Part shown: piece by piece, positions 1-8,470 of the stretch | How the letters are laid out: every line of letters begins with the position of its first letter | Numbering within the stretch: position 1 is the stretch's first letter | DNA from: Streptomyces megasporus | Lineage (GTDB): Bacteria; Actinomycetota; Actinomycetes; Streptomycetales; Streptomycetaceae | Assembly: GCF_000718985.1 (NCBI RefSeq) | Contig: NZ_JODL01000002.1 | Location: 124,001-188,000, forward strand | DNA length: 64,000 nt | Direction of reading: 5' to 3' | The notes under the pieces: model-generated | Seen by the model: the letters and a program-made list of their open reading frames with translations, nothing else | Databases searched by the model: none | Told to the model about the DNA's origin: nothing | Translations under genes and position numbers: made by a program

Positions 1-445
1 GGCGGTTCTCCTTCACGCCGTGCGGGCAGGTCGGACAGGCGCAGCCCCCGCCGTGCCCGGCCCCCGCGGCGTCCCGAGGCACTCCGCCGGACCCCGTGGG
101 TCCGCCCGCCGACCCCGCGGGGCCGCCTGTCGGCGGCGTGCCCGCCGCACCGTCCCGTGCCGTGTCCACGGCCACTGATCGACCCACCTCTCCCCGGCTC
201 TCCCCGAGCCGCCAACACACCGGCAGTGGGAGGGAATTGTGCCCTACGGGGAAGGGGGCCGCGCGGCGGTTCCAAGGGGCGGGAATCGATCCCCGGTGGT
301 GGTGCGGCGGGTGCCGCCGCGGGCCCGTTACCCGGACGAGTGAACCGCGACGGCCGGCCTCCGGGGCCGGCCGCCCCGTGTCGAGCGTCGGGGTCGGTTG
401 CCGGGATTGGTCGCCGGGATCGGTCGCCGGGGTCAGTCGCCGGGG
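1..445. other. Noncoding GC-rich stretch at the window edge
   Basis: I see no convincing gene here. Open frames exist on both strands but their translations are low-complexity Arg/Pro/Gly sequences typical of shadow frames in high-GC DNA. The right end carries a short tandem repeat that runs into the stop codon of the next gene. A gene whose body lies left of the window cannot be excluded. Confidence 0.5.
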
Positions 446-448
446 TCA
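397..448. repeat. Four tandem 13-bp repeats
   Basis: Four consecutive 13-bp units of the form GTCGCCGGGRTCR: one degenerate unit at 397, one at 410 and two identical ones at 423 and 436. The last unit overlaps the stop codon of the minus-strand membrane protein gene ending at 446. Thirteen is not a multiple of three, so the repeat probably grew in noncoding DNA downstream of the gene. Confidence 0.7.
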
Positions 449-952
449 GTCGTCCTCGGCCGGGGCGTCCCGCGTGATCAGGACGGCGGACCACAGCGGC
501 AGTAGCCAGTGCGCCACCAGGAGGGCGGCGACCGTGCCGACCAGGACCCGGACGGAGACCTGCCCGTCCCCGCCGCCGTACGCGAGGAACACCCAGAGCA
601 GGGCGGCGAGCTGGAGGGCCAGGAACGTCCGGTGCGCGATGACGAAGGCCCGCCCGCGCTCGGCGAGCTGCCGCTCGTCCAGCACCCGGGCGCGCAGCTC
701 CAGCAGGCCCCGGGTGGCGAGGTTGAGCATCCCGGTGACCACGCACCACGCCAGGGTCACCACGGCGAGCGCGGCGAGCGCCGGCCAACCGTGGTCGGCG
801 AGGGTGAGCAGGACCGCCAACCAGGCGACCGTCAAGGCGACGTGCGCGGCGACGAGGCCGCGGCGCCGCGCACGGGTGGCGTGCGCGCGCTGCCGGCGCG
901 GGTCGTTCATCAGCCTCAGCATGTGCCGGTCGTATCGCGTCGTGGCCTTCAT
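446..952 (-). CDS. Small integral membrane protein paired with an XRE regulator
   Basis: A 168-residue protein with four likely transmembrane helices, roughly residues 31-52, 57-76, 108-128 and 134-155. The N-terminus is short and basic and the C-terminus acidic. It follows the XRE regulator at 949-1197 with a 4-base ATGA overlap, so the two are translationally coupled. Pairs of a small XRE repressor and a membrane protein of about this size are common in Gram-positive bacteria, and the regulator usually controls the pair. I do not recognise a specific family. The function is unknown; transport or stress sensing would be a guess. Confidence 0.75.
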   Translation of the reverse strand: MKATTRYDRHMLRLMNDPRRQRAHATRARRRGLVAAHVALTVAWLAVLLTLADHGWPALAALAVVTLAWCVVTGMLNLATRGLLELRARVLDERQLAERGRAFVIAHRTFLALQLAALLWVFLAYGGGDGQVSVRVLVGTVAALLVAHWLLPLWSAVLITRDAPAEDD

Positions 953-1197
953 GCCTTCTTCCTCCCGTAGACCTCGTCGGTGAGCGGGCTGAACGGCTCC
1001 AGGGAGAACAGCGCCTCCACCGGCAGGTCGAAGAAGGCGGCGATCCGCAGAGCCAGGTACAGGCTCGGGTTGTACTCGCCGCGCTCGATGTAGCCGATGG
1101 TCTGGTAGTGGGCGCCGACCGCGTCCGCGAGCTGCCGGCGGGAGACCTTCCGCTCCGCGCGCACCACGGACAACCTGTTGTGTACCTGCTCGCTCAT
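949..1197 (-). CDS. XRE-family helix-turn-helix transcriptional regulator
   Basis: An 82-residue protein made almost wholly of one Cro/CI-type HTH domain (about residues 8-65) with the typical pattern SRRQLADAVGAHYQTIGYIE followed by a Y-N-P-S segment and the usual end helix. It has no ligand-binding or dimerisation extension, as in the minimal YgzD/CLE-type regulators. It is the first gene of a two-gene minus-strand operon with the membrane protein at 446-952. A role as repressor of its own operon is inferred from this arrangement. Confidence 0.85.
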   Translation of the reverse strand: MSEQVHNRLSVVRAERKVSRRQLADAVGAHYQTIGYIERGEYNPSLYLALRIAAFFDLPVEALFSLEPFSPLTDEVYGRKKA

Positions 1198-1310
1198 GTA
1201 TAAGAAGTACTACATCCGAGAGCATGGTGACAACAGCGGGAGGGGAGGGGCAGTGGGAGGAGAGCCCTCCCTGTCAGGGCCGGACGCGGCCCCGACTACG
1301 CTCGCGTTCC

Positions 1311-1664
1311 ATGGAGGCACTCACCCACTTCTTCGTCGGCCTGCACATCGTCGGCATCGGCGCCCTGCTCGGCGGCTTCATGACCCAGATGAAGGCGATG
1401 GGCGCCGGCGAGGCCCGCATCGTCCCGGCCATGCTGCACGGCGCGCTCACCATGCTGGTGACGGGCGTGGCCCTGGTCGGACTGAACGAGGCCGACGGCC
1501 AGACGGTCAACCACATCAAGATCGGCGTGAAGCTGGCCATCCTGGTGGTGATCCTGGGTCTGGTCTACGTCAAGCGGGACGAGGCGAAGGTCCCCGCCCC
1601 GGTCTTCGGCACCGTCGGCCTGCTGACCATCGCCAACATCTTCATCGCGACCATGTGGACCTGA
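1311..1664 (+). CDS. Small hydrophobic membrane protein
   Basis: 117 residues with four predicted membrane segments (about 5-25, 43-60, 70-88 and 96-114) and short charged loops. The start at 1311 was chosen because the upstream in-frame extension is polar, low-complexity and unlike a membrane protein N-terminus. I do not recognise a family beyond integral membrane protein. It converges on the NlpC/P60 gene and is separated from it by a strong hairpin at 1752. Function unknown. Confidence 0.7.
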   Translation: MEALTHFFVGLHIVGIGALLGGFMTQMKAMGAGEARIVPAMLHGALTMLVTGVALVGLNEADGQTVNHIKIGVKLAILVVILGLVYVKRDEAKVPAPVFGTVGLLTIANIFIATMWT

Positions 1665-1751
1665 CCCCGGCGTGGACCTGAGCCGGGCCGCCGCGGACGA
1701 CACGGGCGGCGGGCCCGGCACTCGTGCCGTCCGCCGCTCGGGCCCGTCCAC

Positions 1752-1778
1752 GGTCCCGGGGTCCACGACCCCGGGACC
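1752..1778. terminator. Hairpin between convergent genes
   Basis: A perfect 12-bp inverted repeat, GGTCCCGGGGTC / GACCCCGGGACC, with a 3-base loop. It lies between the stop codons of two convergent genes (1664 and 1786) and probably serves both. No T-tract follows, which is usual for Streptomyces terminators. Confidence 0.7.
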
Positions 1779-1785
1779 ATACGGC

Positions 1786-3000
1786 TCAGGCCGGACGGAC
1801 CGCGCCGTGGAAGGGCATGTGGTCGATCGACTCGTACCGCACCCGGGCCCCCGGCTTGGGCGCGTGGATCATCTGGCCACCGCCGACGTAGATGCCCACA
1901 TGACTGATGTCGTCGTAGAAGAAGACCAGGTCACCGGGGTGCAACCGCGACTTGGCGACCCTGGTGCCCACCTCCGCCTGGTCGTAGGTGGTGCGGGGCA
2001 GGGAGACGCCCGCCTCGCGCCAGGCGGCCCGGGTGAGGCCGGAGCAGTCATAGGAGTTCGGGCCGCCGGCGCCCCAGACGTACGGCTTGCCGAGCTGCGC
2101 CTCGGCGAAGGCGACGACCTTCTCCGCCTTCGCGGCGTACGAGCCGTCCACTGCCGCCCCGTCGGTTCCGGTGTCGGCGCCCGTGCCGGTGGCCGTCCCG
2201 GTGTCCGTGCCCGTCCCGGCGTCCGGTGATCCGGCCTCCTCCCGCTGCCGCCGTTCGGCCTCGGCCCGCTGCCTCTCGCGTTCGGCAGCGGCGGCGGCGG
2301 CCTTGCGGCGGGCCTCCTCCTCGCGCTCGCGTTCCCGCTTCTCCAGCCGCGCCTTCTCCTCGGCGGTCAGCTTCGCCAGCAGCTTCCGCGCCTGGGCCAG
2401 TTTGTCCTGGACGGTCTTCTTGTCGGCGGCCAACCTCCGCTGCGACGCGGTGAGCTCGGCCAGTTCGGCGCCGGCCTCCGCCCGTTCCCGCCCCGCCTCG
2501 CGCTGTTCCCTCCGGTAGTCCTCGACGGCCCGCAGTTGGTGGTCGGTCAACCGGCCCATCAGGTGCTTGTGCCCGAAGAAGCTCTGCGGGTCGGGGGAGA
2601 GCAGCAACACCGCGGTCTCGGAGACCGCTCCGGCGCGGTACTGCGCGGCGGCGTAGGAGCCCAGTGTGCGCCGCGCGTCGTTGAGCTTGTCCGCGCGTTC
2701 GGCGATCCGGTCCAGCAGCCCGTCCACCTTCTTGCGTTGCCTGTCCGTCCGCTCCTTGGCCGCGTTGTACCTCTGGGTGGCGCTGCCCGCCTCGCGGTAC
2801 AGCGCGTCGACCCGCTTCCCGACCTCCTCGACCGAGGGTCTGTCCGACGGTCCGCCGTCCCCGGGCGAGGCATGGGCGGGGCTCTGGGAGAGCTGGGAGA
2901 ACAGGGTGACGGAGGCGAGGGCCACCGTGGTGATCCCGATCCCCCTGCGTCGGGCGGGGGACAGCGGCAGGGGAGCGCGCGGCCTGCGATGCGATGCCAA
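1786..3000 (-). CDS. Secreted NlpC/P60-family peptidoglycan endopeptidase
   Basis: About 404 residues. The order is a basic N-terminus and signal peptide ending near an AHA site (about residues 1-45), a long charged coiled coil rich in Lys, Glu and Arg, a low-complexity Asp/Gly/Thr linker, and a C-terminal NlpC/P60 domain. The catalytic set is visible: Cys319 in DCSG, His367 in SHVGIY and His379 in MIHAP. The enzyme should cut stem peptides in the cell wall, with the coiled coil controlling access, as in RipA-type hydrolases. The TTG start at 3000 is preferred because GGAAGGAG lies about 10 bases upstream and the longer in-frame ORF would run through a riboswitch. Confidence 0.9.
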   Translation of the reverse strand: MASHRRPRAPLPLSPARRRGIGITTVALASVTLFSQLSQSPAHASPGDGGPSDRPSVEEVGKRVDALYREAGSATQRYNAAKERTDRQRKKVDGLLDRIAERADKLNDARRTLGSYAAAQYRAGAVSETAVLLLSPDPQSFFGHKHLMGRLTDHQLRAVEDYRREQREAGRERAEAGAELAELTASQRRLAADKKTVQDKLAQARKLLAKLTAEEKARLEKREREREEEARRKAAAAAAERERQRAEAERRQREEAGSPDAGTGTDTGTATGTGADTGTDGAAVDGSYAAKAEKVVAFAEAQLGKPYVWGAGGPNSYDCSGLTRAAWREAGVSLPRTTYDQAEVGTRVAKSRLHPGDLVFFYDDISHVGIYVGGGQMIHAPKPGARVRYESIDHMPFHGAVRPA

Positions 3001-3023
3001 GGGAGGTGCTCCTTCCGTGCGCA

Positions 3024-3180
3024 CCGCCCACCGGACCGGCTGACGGGTTCGGGCGTCGGAAGGTCGCCTCGCGGGACGAGGCCCGAACCACCCCGGTGGC
3101 GGGTGGGACTCCGGCTCCGGCGCGGGGCCGGGCTCGGCGGTGACGGCCCGTGCCGACGCTGTCGCCGGCGAGTGGGGCGG
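3024..3180 (-). ncRNA. Probable c-di-AMP (ydaO/yuaA) riboswitch
   Basis: On the minus strand, just upstream of the NlpC/P60 start, the leader has blocks typical of the ydaO class: a GGGGTGGTTCGGGCC segment (matching GGGGTGAATC-GGGCC of the class) and a GCCCGAACCCGTCAGC block near the 3' end. CCGCCC at 3180-3175 can pair with GGGCGG at 3029-3024 to close the outer P1 stem. This riboswitch class is known to precede cell-wall hydrolase genes in actinobacteria and to respond to cyclic di-AMP. I matched conserved blocks from memory and did not fold the RNA. The promoter should lie in 3181-3386, where I see no gene. Confidence 0.75.
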
Positions 3181-3386
3181 GCCGCCCGACGCTGGACGGT
3201 AGGCCACTGCCGGGGCTCCTGTGAAGACCGGTGGTCGTTATGTCCCGAAACCGATTCGTTATCGGTCCGTTGTCGGATGGTTCGGGGACGTCGCGCCAGG
3301 CGCCGCACCGGGGGGAACGGAGACGAGGGACAGACGGGGGCAGACGGGGGCGGAGGGGGCAGACGGGGGACAGCCGAGGGACGGGG

Positions 3387-3989
3387 TCAGTCGCGGGAGC
3401 GGCGGCCGGGCCACCGGAAGGGGTGGCGCACCACGACCGTCCCGGCCGTGGAACTGCCGGTGATCCGCAGCACCGGCATGCCGGGCGCGGGCGGGGCGGA
3501 GGCCCGGTTCCGCACGGAGCCGAGCCCGACGCTCAGGTCGTGGGTGCGGGCCGACCAGCCCTCCGGCACGATGACCCTGATCTCGCCGATCCCCGCGTTG
3601 ACCTCCAGCAACACCTCGCGGTGCCGGCACTCCGCCTGTGTGAAGTCGATCCTGATGTGGCCCATGCCGCTCTTGGCGACGATCCGCCGCGGCACCACCC
3701 AGTGGCCGTCCTGCCGGATGTCCCCGGCGACCGTCTTGAGGACGAGCGTCTCCTCCGCCTCCGCCGGCGGAGCCGGCGCCTGGGAATCGGGCAGGTCCGC
3801 GGTCAGGACCGCCAGTTCGCCGTAGGTCCTGGCGGAGAGGGCCTTCTCGACCCGCTCCTCCAGTTCCTCCAGATCGAGGCGGCCGTCGCCGGCCGCCTCG
3901 CGCAGCCGCTCGACCACCGCGTCGCGGTCGGCGTGGCCGGCGCGCAGTTCGGAGCCGGGACGGGGACGGGGAGCGGGGGCGTCGGTCAT
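3387..3989 (-). CDS. DUF1707 domain protein with LiaF-like C-terminal part
   Basis: About 200 residues. An N-terminal DUF1707 (SHOCT-like) segment has the hallmark pattern RAGHADRDAVVERLREA, then DLEELEERVEKALSARTYGE. The C-terminal half is a beta-rich region with repeated gly-x-ile-arg-val strands, resembling the LiaF/cell-wall-active antibiotic response family. No membrane segment is obvious. The function is unknown; an envelope-stress role is inferred from the C-terminal similarity. The ATG at 3989 is preferred over the one at 3998 because a TAGGAT -10 hexamer (3997-4002, minus) puts the transcription start near 3990, giving a leaderless message. Confidence 0.8.
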   Translation of the reverse strand: MTDAPAPRPRPGSELRAGHADRDAVVERLREAAGDGRLDLEELEERVEKALSARTYGELAVLTADLPDSQAPAPPAEAEETLVLKTVAGDIRQDGHWVVPRRIVAKSGMGHIRIDFTQAECRHREVLLEVNAGIGEIRVIVPEGWSARTHDLSVGLGSVRNRASAPPAPGMPVLRITGSSTAGTVVVRHPFRWPGRRSRD

Positions 3990-3996
3990 GCCGGTC

Positions 3997-4002
3997 ATCC
4001 TA
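3997..4002 (-). promoter_or_regulatory. -10 box for leaderless DUF1707 gene
   Basis: TAGGAT on the minus strand, 7 bases before the ATG at 3989. This spacing places the transcription start at or next to the start codon. No -35 was clearly seen. Confidence 0.5.
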
Positions 4003-4035
4003 TGAGCGGGACGCCACTCGGTGGACCGGGCGGCC

Positions 4036-4041
4036 TAGACT
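4036..4041 (+). promoter_or_regulatory. -10 box for pcrA
   Basis: TAGACT, 9 bases before the pcrA ATG at 4051. No Shine-Dalgarno is visible between them, so pcrA is probably translated from a leaderless or near-leaderless mRNA. The divergent gene has the same layout. Confidence 0.55.
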
Positions 4042-4050
4042 CGTACGACG

Positions 4051-6543
4051 ATGAGCAGCCTCTTCGACGACAGTTTCCTGGCCGACCTCGAACCCTCCGG
4101 GGACGAGGAGCCGCCGCCTCCGCCGGACGACGAGTCCGTGCTCCCGGAAGAAGACGTTCCGGACGATCTCTTCGCGGGCGCCTTCGCCGGCGGCGGGACG
4201 CGCGACGCCCACTACCGGGACGGCGCGGCCCGGCCCGTCGTCGACCCCGCGACGCTGCTGGAGGGGCTGAACGAACAGCAGCGCGCGGCCGTGGTGCACA
4301 CCGGCTCGCCCCTGCTGATCGTCGCGGGCGCCGGATCGGGCAAGACCCGGGTGCTCACCCACCGCATCGCCCACCTGCTGGGCGCGCGCGGCGTACACCC
4401 CGGGCAGATCCTCGCGATCACCTTCACCAACAAGGCCGCGGGCGAGATGAAGGAGCGCGTGGCGGAGCTGGTCGGCCCCCGCGCGCAGTCGATGTGGGTC
4501 TCGACCTTCCACAGCGCGTGCGTGCGCATCCTGCGCCGGGAGAGCAAGAAGCTCGGCTTCACCTCCAGCTTCTCGATCTACGACGCCGCCGACTCCCGCC
4601 GGCTGATGGCGCTCGTCTGCCGCGACCTGGAACTGGACCCCAAGCGCTTCCCGCCCAAGTCGTTCAGCGCCAAGGTCTCGAACCTGAAGAACGAGCTGAT
4701 CGACGAGGAGGACTTCGCGGCCCAGGCCACCGACGGCTTCGAGAAGACCCTCGCCGAGGCGTACACGATGTACCAGGCGCGGCTGCGCGAGGCCAACGCC
4801 CTGGACTTCGACGACCTCATCATGACGACGGTGCACCTGTTCCAGGCGTTCCCGGACGTCGCCGAGCACTACCGCCGCCGCTTCCGCCACGTCCTGGTCG
4901 ACGAGTACCAGGACACCAACCACGCGCAGTACACCCTGATCAGGGAGCTGGTCGGGGTGGACGGCAGCGACGGGGGCGCGGCCGGTGACGGACGCGCCGA
5001 GCTGTGCGTGGTGGGCGACGCCGACCAGTCGATCTACGCGTTCCGCGGCGCCACCATCCGCAACATCCTCCAGTTCGAGGAGGACTACCCGGACGCCACC
5101 ACCGTCCTGCTGGAGCAGAACTACCGCTCCACGCAGACCATCCTCTCCGCCGCCAACGCCGTCATCGAGCGGAACGAGAACCGCCGCCCGAAGAACCTGT
5201 GGACCGAGGCCGGCGCCGGCGACCCCATCACCGGATACGTCGCCGACACCGAGCACGACGAGGCGCAGTTCGTCGCCGAGGAGATCGACCGGCTGACGGA
5301 CGAGGGGACGGCCAAGGCGGGCGACGTCGCCGTCTTCTACCGCACCAACGCGCAGTCCCGCGTCTTCGAGGAGGTCTTCATCCGCGTCGGGCTGCCGTAC
5401 CGGGTCGTGGGCGGCGTGCGCTTCTACGAGCGCAAGGAGGTCCGCGACGTCCTGGCGTACCTGCGGGTGCTGGCCAACCCCGAGGACTCCGTGCCGCTGC
5501 GCCGCATCCTCAACGTGCCCAAGCGCGGCATCGGCGAGCGGGCCGAGGCGATGATCGAGGCGCTGGCCCTGCGTGAGAAGATCACCTTCCCGCAGGCGCT
5601 GCGCCGCGTCGACGAGGCGTACGGCATGGCGGCCCGCTCGGTGAACGCCGTCAAGCGCTTCAACGCGCTGATGGAGGACCTGCGGACGGTCGTGGAGTCC
5701 GGGGCCGGACCGGCCACCGTCCTGGAGGCCGTCCTGGAACGCACCGGCTACCTGGCCGAGTTGCAGGCGTCCAGCGACCCGCAGGACGAGACCCGCGTGG
5801 AGAACCTCCAGGAACTCGCCGCCGTGGCGCTGGAGTTCGAGCAGGAGCGCGGGGACGACCCGGGCACGCTCGCCGAGTTCCTGGAGCAGGTCGCCCTCGT
5901 CGCCGACTCCGACCAGATCCCCGACGAGGACCCCGAGGGCACGGGCGTCGTCACGCTGATGACGCTGCACACGGCCAAGGGCCTGGAGTTCCCGGTCGTC
6001 TTCCTGACCGGCATGGAGGACGGCGTCTTCCCGCATCTGCGGACCCTCGGCAACGCCAAGGAGTTGGAGGAGGAGCGGCGGCTGGCGTACGTCGGCATCA
6101 CCCGGGCGCGCGAGCGGCTCTACCTCACGCGGGCGTCGATGCGCAGCGCCTGGGGCCAGCCCTCCTACAACCCGCCCTCCCGTTTCCTGGAGGAGATCCC
6201 GGAGCAGTACCTGCGGTGGCGGCGCACGGGAGGGACGGCCGGTGTCGGGGCGTCGGCCTCGTCGCGGGCGCTGTCGTCGGTCTCGGCGGTCTCCTCGGCG
6301 CTGTCGTCGTCCACGGCGGCGGCGGCACGGCGCGGCGGGCCGAGCGGATTCGCCACCCGCCGTGCGAAGGACCGTCCCGCGGTGTCGCTGGAGGTGGGGG
6401 ACCGGGTCACGCACGACACCTTCGGGCTCGGCAGGGTCCTGGCCGTGAAGGGCAGCGGGGACAACGCCGAGGCGACGATCGACTTCGGCGACGAGAGGCC
6501 GAAGCGGCTGCTGCTGCGGTACGCGCCGGTGGACAAACTCTGA
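4051..6543 (+). CDS. pcrA: UvrD/PcrA-type ATP-dependent 3'-5' DNA helicase
   Basis: 830 residues, superfamily 1A helicase acting in repair and in clearing RNA polymerase or replication roadblocks. All motifs are present: Walker A GAGSGKTRVL (about residue 93), Ia TFTNKAA, II DEYQDTN (about 284), III GDADQSIYAFRG, IV QNYRST, V TLHTAKGLEFPVV and VI YVGITRARERLYL (about 680). The acidic N-terminal extension of about 60 residues and the Ser/Ala-rich linker before the end are typical of Streptomyces. The last 50 residues (VGDRVTHDTFGLGRVLAV onward) form the Tudor-like RNA polymerase-binding domain. This start gives full length and follows a -10 box closely. Confidence 0.96.
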   Translation: MSSLFDDSFLADLEPSGDEEPPPPPDDESVLPEEDVPDDLFAGAFAGGGTRDAHYRDGAARPVVDPATLLEGLNEQQRAAVVHTGSPLLIVAGAGSGKTRVLTHRIAHLLGARGVHPGQILAITFTNKAAGEMKERVAELVGPRAQSMWVSTFHSACVRILRRESKKLGFTSSFSIYDAADSRRLMALVCRDLELDPKRFPPKSFSAKVSNLKNELIDEEDFAAQATDGFEKTLAEAYTMYQARLREANALDFDDLIMTTVHLFQAFPDVAEHYRRRFRHVLVDEYQDTNHAQYTLIRELVGVDGSDGGAAGDGRAELCVVGDADQSIYAFRGATIRNILQFEEDYPDATTVLLEQNYRSTQTILSAANAVIERNENRRPKNLWTEAGAGDPITGYVADTEHDEAQFVAEEIDRLTDEGTAKAGDVAVFYRTNAQSRVFEEVFIRVGLPYRVVGGVRFYERKEVRDVLAYLRVLANPEDSVPLRRILNVPKRGIGERAEAMIEALALREKITFPQALRRVDEAYGMAARSVNAVKRFNALMEDLRTVVESGAGPATVLEAVLERTGYLAELQASSDPQDETRVENLQELAAVALEFEQERGDDPGTLAEFLEQVALVADSDQIPDEDPEGTGVVTLMTLHTAKGLEFPVVFLTGMEDGVFPHLRTLGNAKELEEERRLAYVGITRARERLYLTRASMRSAWGQPSYNPPSRFLEEIPEQYLRWRRTGGTAGVGASASSRALSSVSAVSSALSSSTAAAARRGGPSGFATRRAKDRPAVSLEVGDRVTHDTFGLGRVLAVKGSGDNAEATIDFGDERPKRLLLRYAPVDKL

Positions 6544-6663
6544 TCCGGTGAACGGGCCCCGATCCGATGCCCGATCCGGTGGCCGGCCTCCGAGTGGCCT
6601 CGGGGGAGAGCCGGGACGGGGGTCCGGGCCCGTGCCCGGCCTCCGGGGCTCCCCCCGGATCGG

Positions 6664-8178
6664 TCAGGTCGGGTCCAGGCCCTTGGAGCGGAGCCAGGCC
6701 AGCGGATCGATGGGGGCCCCGCCGCCCGGCCGCACCTCGAAGTGCAGGTGCGGTCCGGTGGACTTGCCGGAGTTGCCGGCGTAGGCGATGACGTCGCCCG
6801 CCTTGACGGAGCCCGTGCGGATCCGGGTGCTGCTCAGGTGGCAGTACCAGGTCTCCGTGCCGTCGGGCGCGGTCACGATGGCCATGTTGCCGTAGGCGCT
6901 GTGCCACTGGGTCCGGACCGTTCCGTCGGTCGCGGCCATGACCGGGGTGCCGTAGCCGACGGGGAAGTCGATGCCCGTGTGGAGGGACACCCAGTTGATG
7001 CCGGCCTGACCGTAGTAGGCGCTGAGGCCGGGTTGGGACACCGGCAGCGCGAACTTGGGGCGCATCGCCTCCCTGCGCGCCGCCTCGGCCTGCTTGCGCT
7101 TGCGCTCGGCCTCCTGGCGCTCCTTGAGGTCGATGCGCTCCTGGGTGCGGCTGGCGCGGTCGGCGAAGCCCTCGGCCTCGCTGGAGAGGCCCGCGAGTTG
7201 GGTGTCGAGCTTGCGGTTGGCCGCGGTGGCCTTGATGGCGGAGGTGTCGGGGGCGGCCTGCGCGGTGGTCTCGCCCTCGTCGCCGACACCGCTGACGGAG
7301 GCGGCGGCCACGGCCGTGACACCCATGACGCAGACGGACGGCACGGCGACGGTGAGCAGCGCGGAGCGCTTGGGCCGGGCGGAGCGGCGGCGGCGCGATC
7401 CTCCGGGGCGGGCGGACGGCCCGGACCGCGTGGATCGATCGGGCGTCTCCGGTTCCTCGACTCCCTCGAGGGGGTGGTGGTCCTCCGGCTCCTCGGCGTG
7501 TTCCGAGGAGGGCTCGGTGTCGGCGGGGTCGGCGGTATCGGTGGTGTCGACGGTGTCGGGGCCGCCGTCGGGCCCGTCGGCGGGATCGGCGGGGTCCGGG
7601 GAGTACGCGCCGGTGTAGGCGTCGGCGTACGTGTCGGAGGGGGAGGCGGATTCGGGGTGGCCGAGGTGTTCGGCCTGGGTATCGGGCTCCGCCGCGGGGT
7701 AGGAACCGGAGTCGTCCCAGGCGGCGTACGCGCCGTAGACGGGGTTCTGCCCGGTGTCCGCGGTCCACTGGTCGCCCGGATAGGCGGCGGTGCCGTGGCC
7801 GGTGTCCGGGCCGCCGTGGTCGCTCTCCTCCGGGGAGCCGGCGGACTGGGCCGGGACGTGGGCCCAGGCGGCGGCGTAGCCGTCGTGGGCGGGGAGCTGT
7901 CCGGTGTCGCCCTCCCAGAACCCGTCCGGGGAGACCTCGGTCGCGGCCGGGGAGACGGTGCTCATCGTCGACGTGTCGCCCGGCAGCGGGCCGAAGAGGG
8001 GGTCGGCGGTTCCGTAGGGGGCGAAGGTGCCGGTGACGTACCCGTACGAGGTGTCCTGCTGCCCGTGGGGGTCGTACGAGGGCTGCTCGTAGGGAGAGCC
8101 GTAGGGACCGTACGAGGAGTTGGCAGTGGAATCGGCGGGGGTCGAGTCTCCCGACAGGTGACGGTCGTTCACCACCAA
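6664..8178 (-). CDS. M23-family metallopeptidase (LytM domain)
   Basis: About 504 residues. A long acidic, Tyr/Gly/Asp/Thr-rich N-terminal region (about 1-245) is followed by a basic patch RRRRSARPKR, one hydrophobic segment (about 270-290, signal anchor), a short coiled coil rich in Glu, Arg and Gln, and a C-terminal LytM domain. Zinc ligands and catalytic residues are intact: H400-x3-D404, H447 in YCHLS and HLHFE (H477/H479). It should cleave cross-links or act in wall remodelling outside the membrane. The cytoplasmic disordered N-terminus is unusually long for the family and common in Streptomyces. The start is TTG at 8178 or GTG at 8172 after GAAAGAGAAG; the exact codon is uncertain. Confidence 0.88.
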   Translation of the reverse strand: MVVNDRHLSGDSTPADSTANSSYGPYGSPYEQPSYDPHGQQDTSYGYVTGTFAPYGTADPLFGPLPGDTSTMSTVSPAATEVSPDGFWEGDTGQLPAHDGYAAAWAHVPAQSAGSPEESDHGGPDTGHGTAAYPGDQWTADTGQNPVYGAYAAWDDSGSYPAAEPDTQAEHLGHPESASPSDTYADAYTGAYSPDPADPADGPDGGPDTVDTTDTADPADTEPSSEHAEEPEDHHPLEGVEEPETPDRSTRSGPSARPGGSRRRRSARPKRSALLTVAVPSVCVMGVTAVAAASVSGVGDEGETTAQAAPDTSAIKATAANRKLDTQLAGLSSEAEGFADRASRTQERIDLKERQEAERKRKQAEAARREAMRPKFALPVSQPGLSAYYGQAGINWVSLHTGIDFPVGYGTPVMAATDGTVRTQWHSAYGNMAIVTAPDGTETWYCHLSSTRIRTGSVKAGDVIAYAGNSGKSTGPHLHFEVRPGGGAPIDPLAWLRSKGLDPT

Positions 8179-8470
8179 CTTCTCTTTCGCCTAGGCGACA
8201 GGGGCGGAGCAGTGCGGCGACTGTACCCGGCGGTACGCGACGGCGACAATCTTCGGTGGGTTTCGGACAACCGAGAAACGGGCATTCGGTCGTCTTTCGG
8301 AGGACTACGGACCGGTACTCGGCCCGATGTTCGAAGCGCGTTCGACCGTGGGGCCGTGGGTGGGGCGCTCCGCGCCGGGCCCCGCCGAGGCGCCACCGGC
8401 GCCGTCCCCGTCGCCCTCTCGTCCTGCCGCCCTGTCGGCGTCCCGTCTTTCGTCTGTCCGGCGCCGTCCC

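Noticed and set aside
397..448. 13-bp repeats as a possible regulatory array
   Set aside because: They lie downstream of the convergent gene end rather than in a promoter region; simple slippage expansion is enough.
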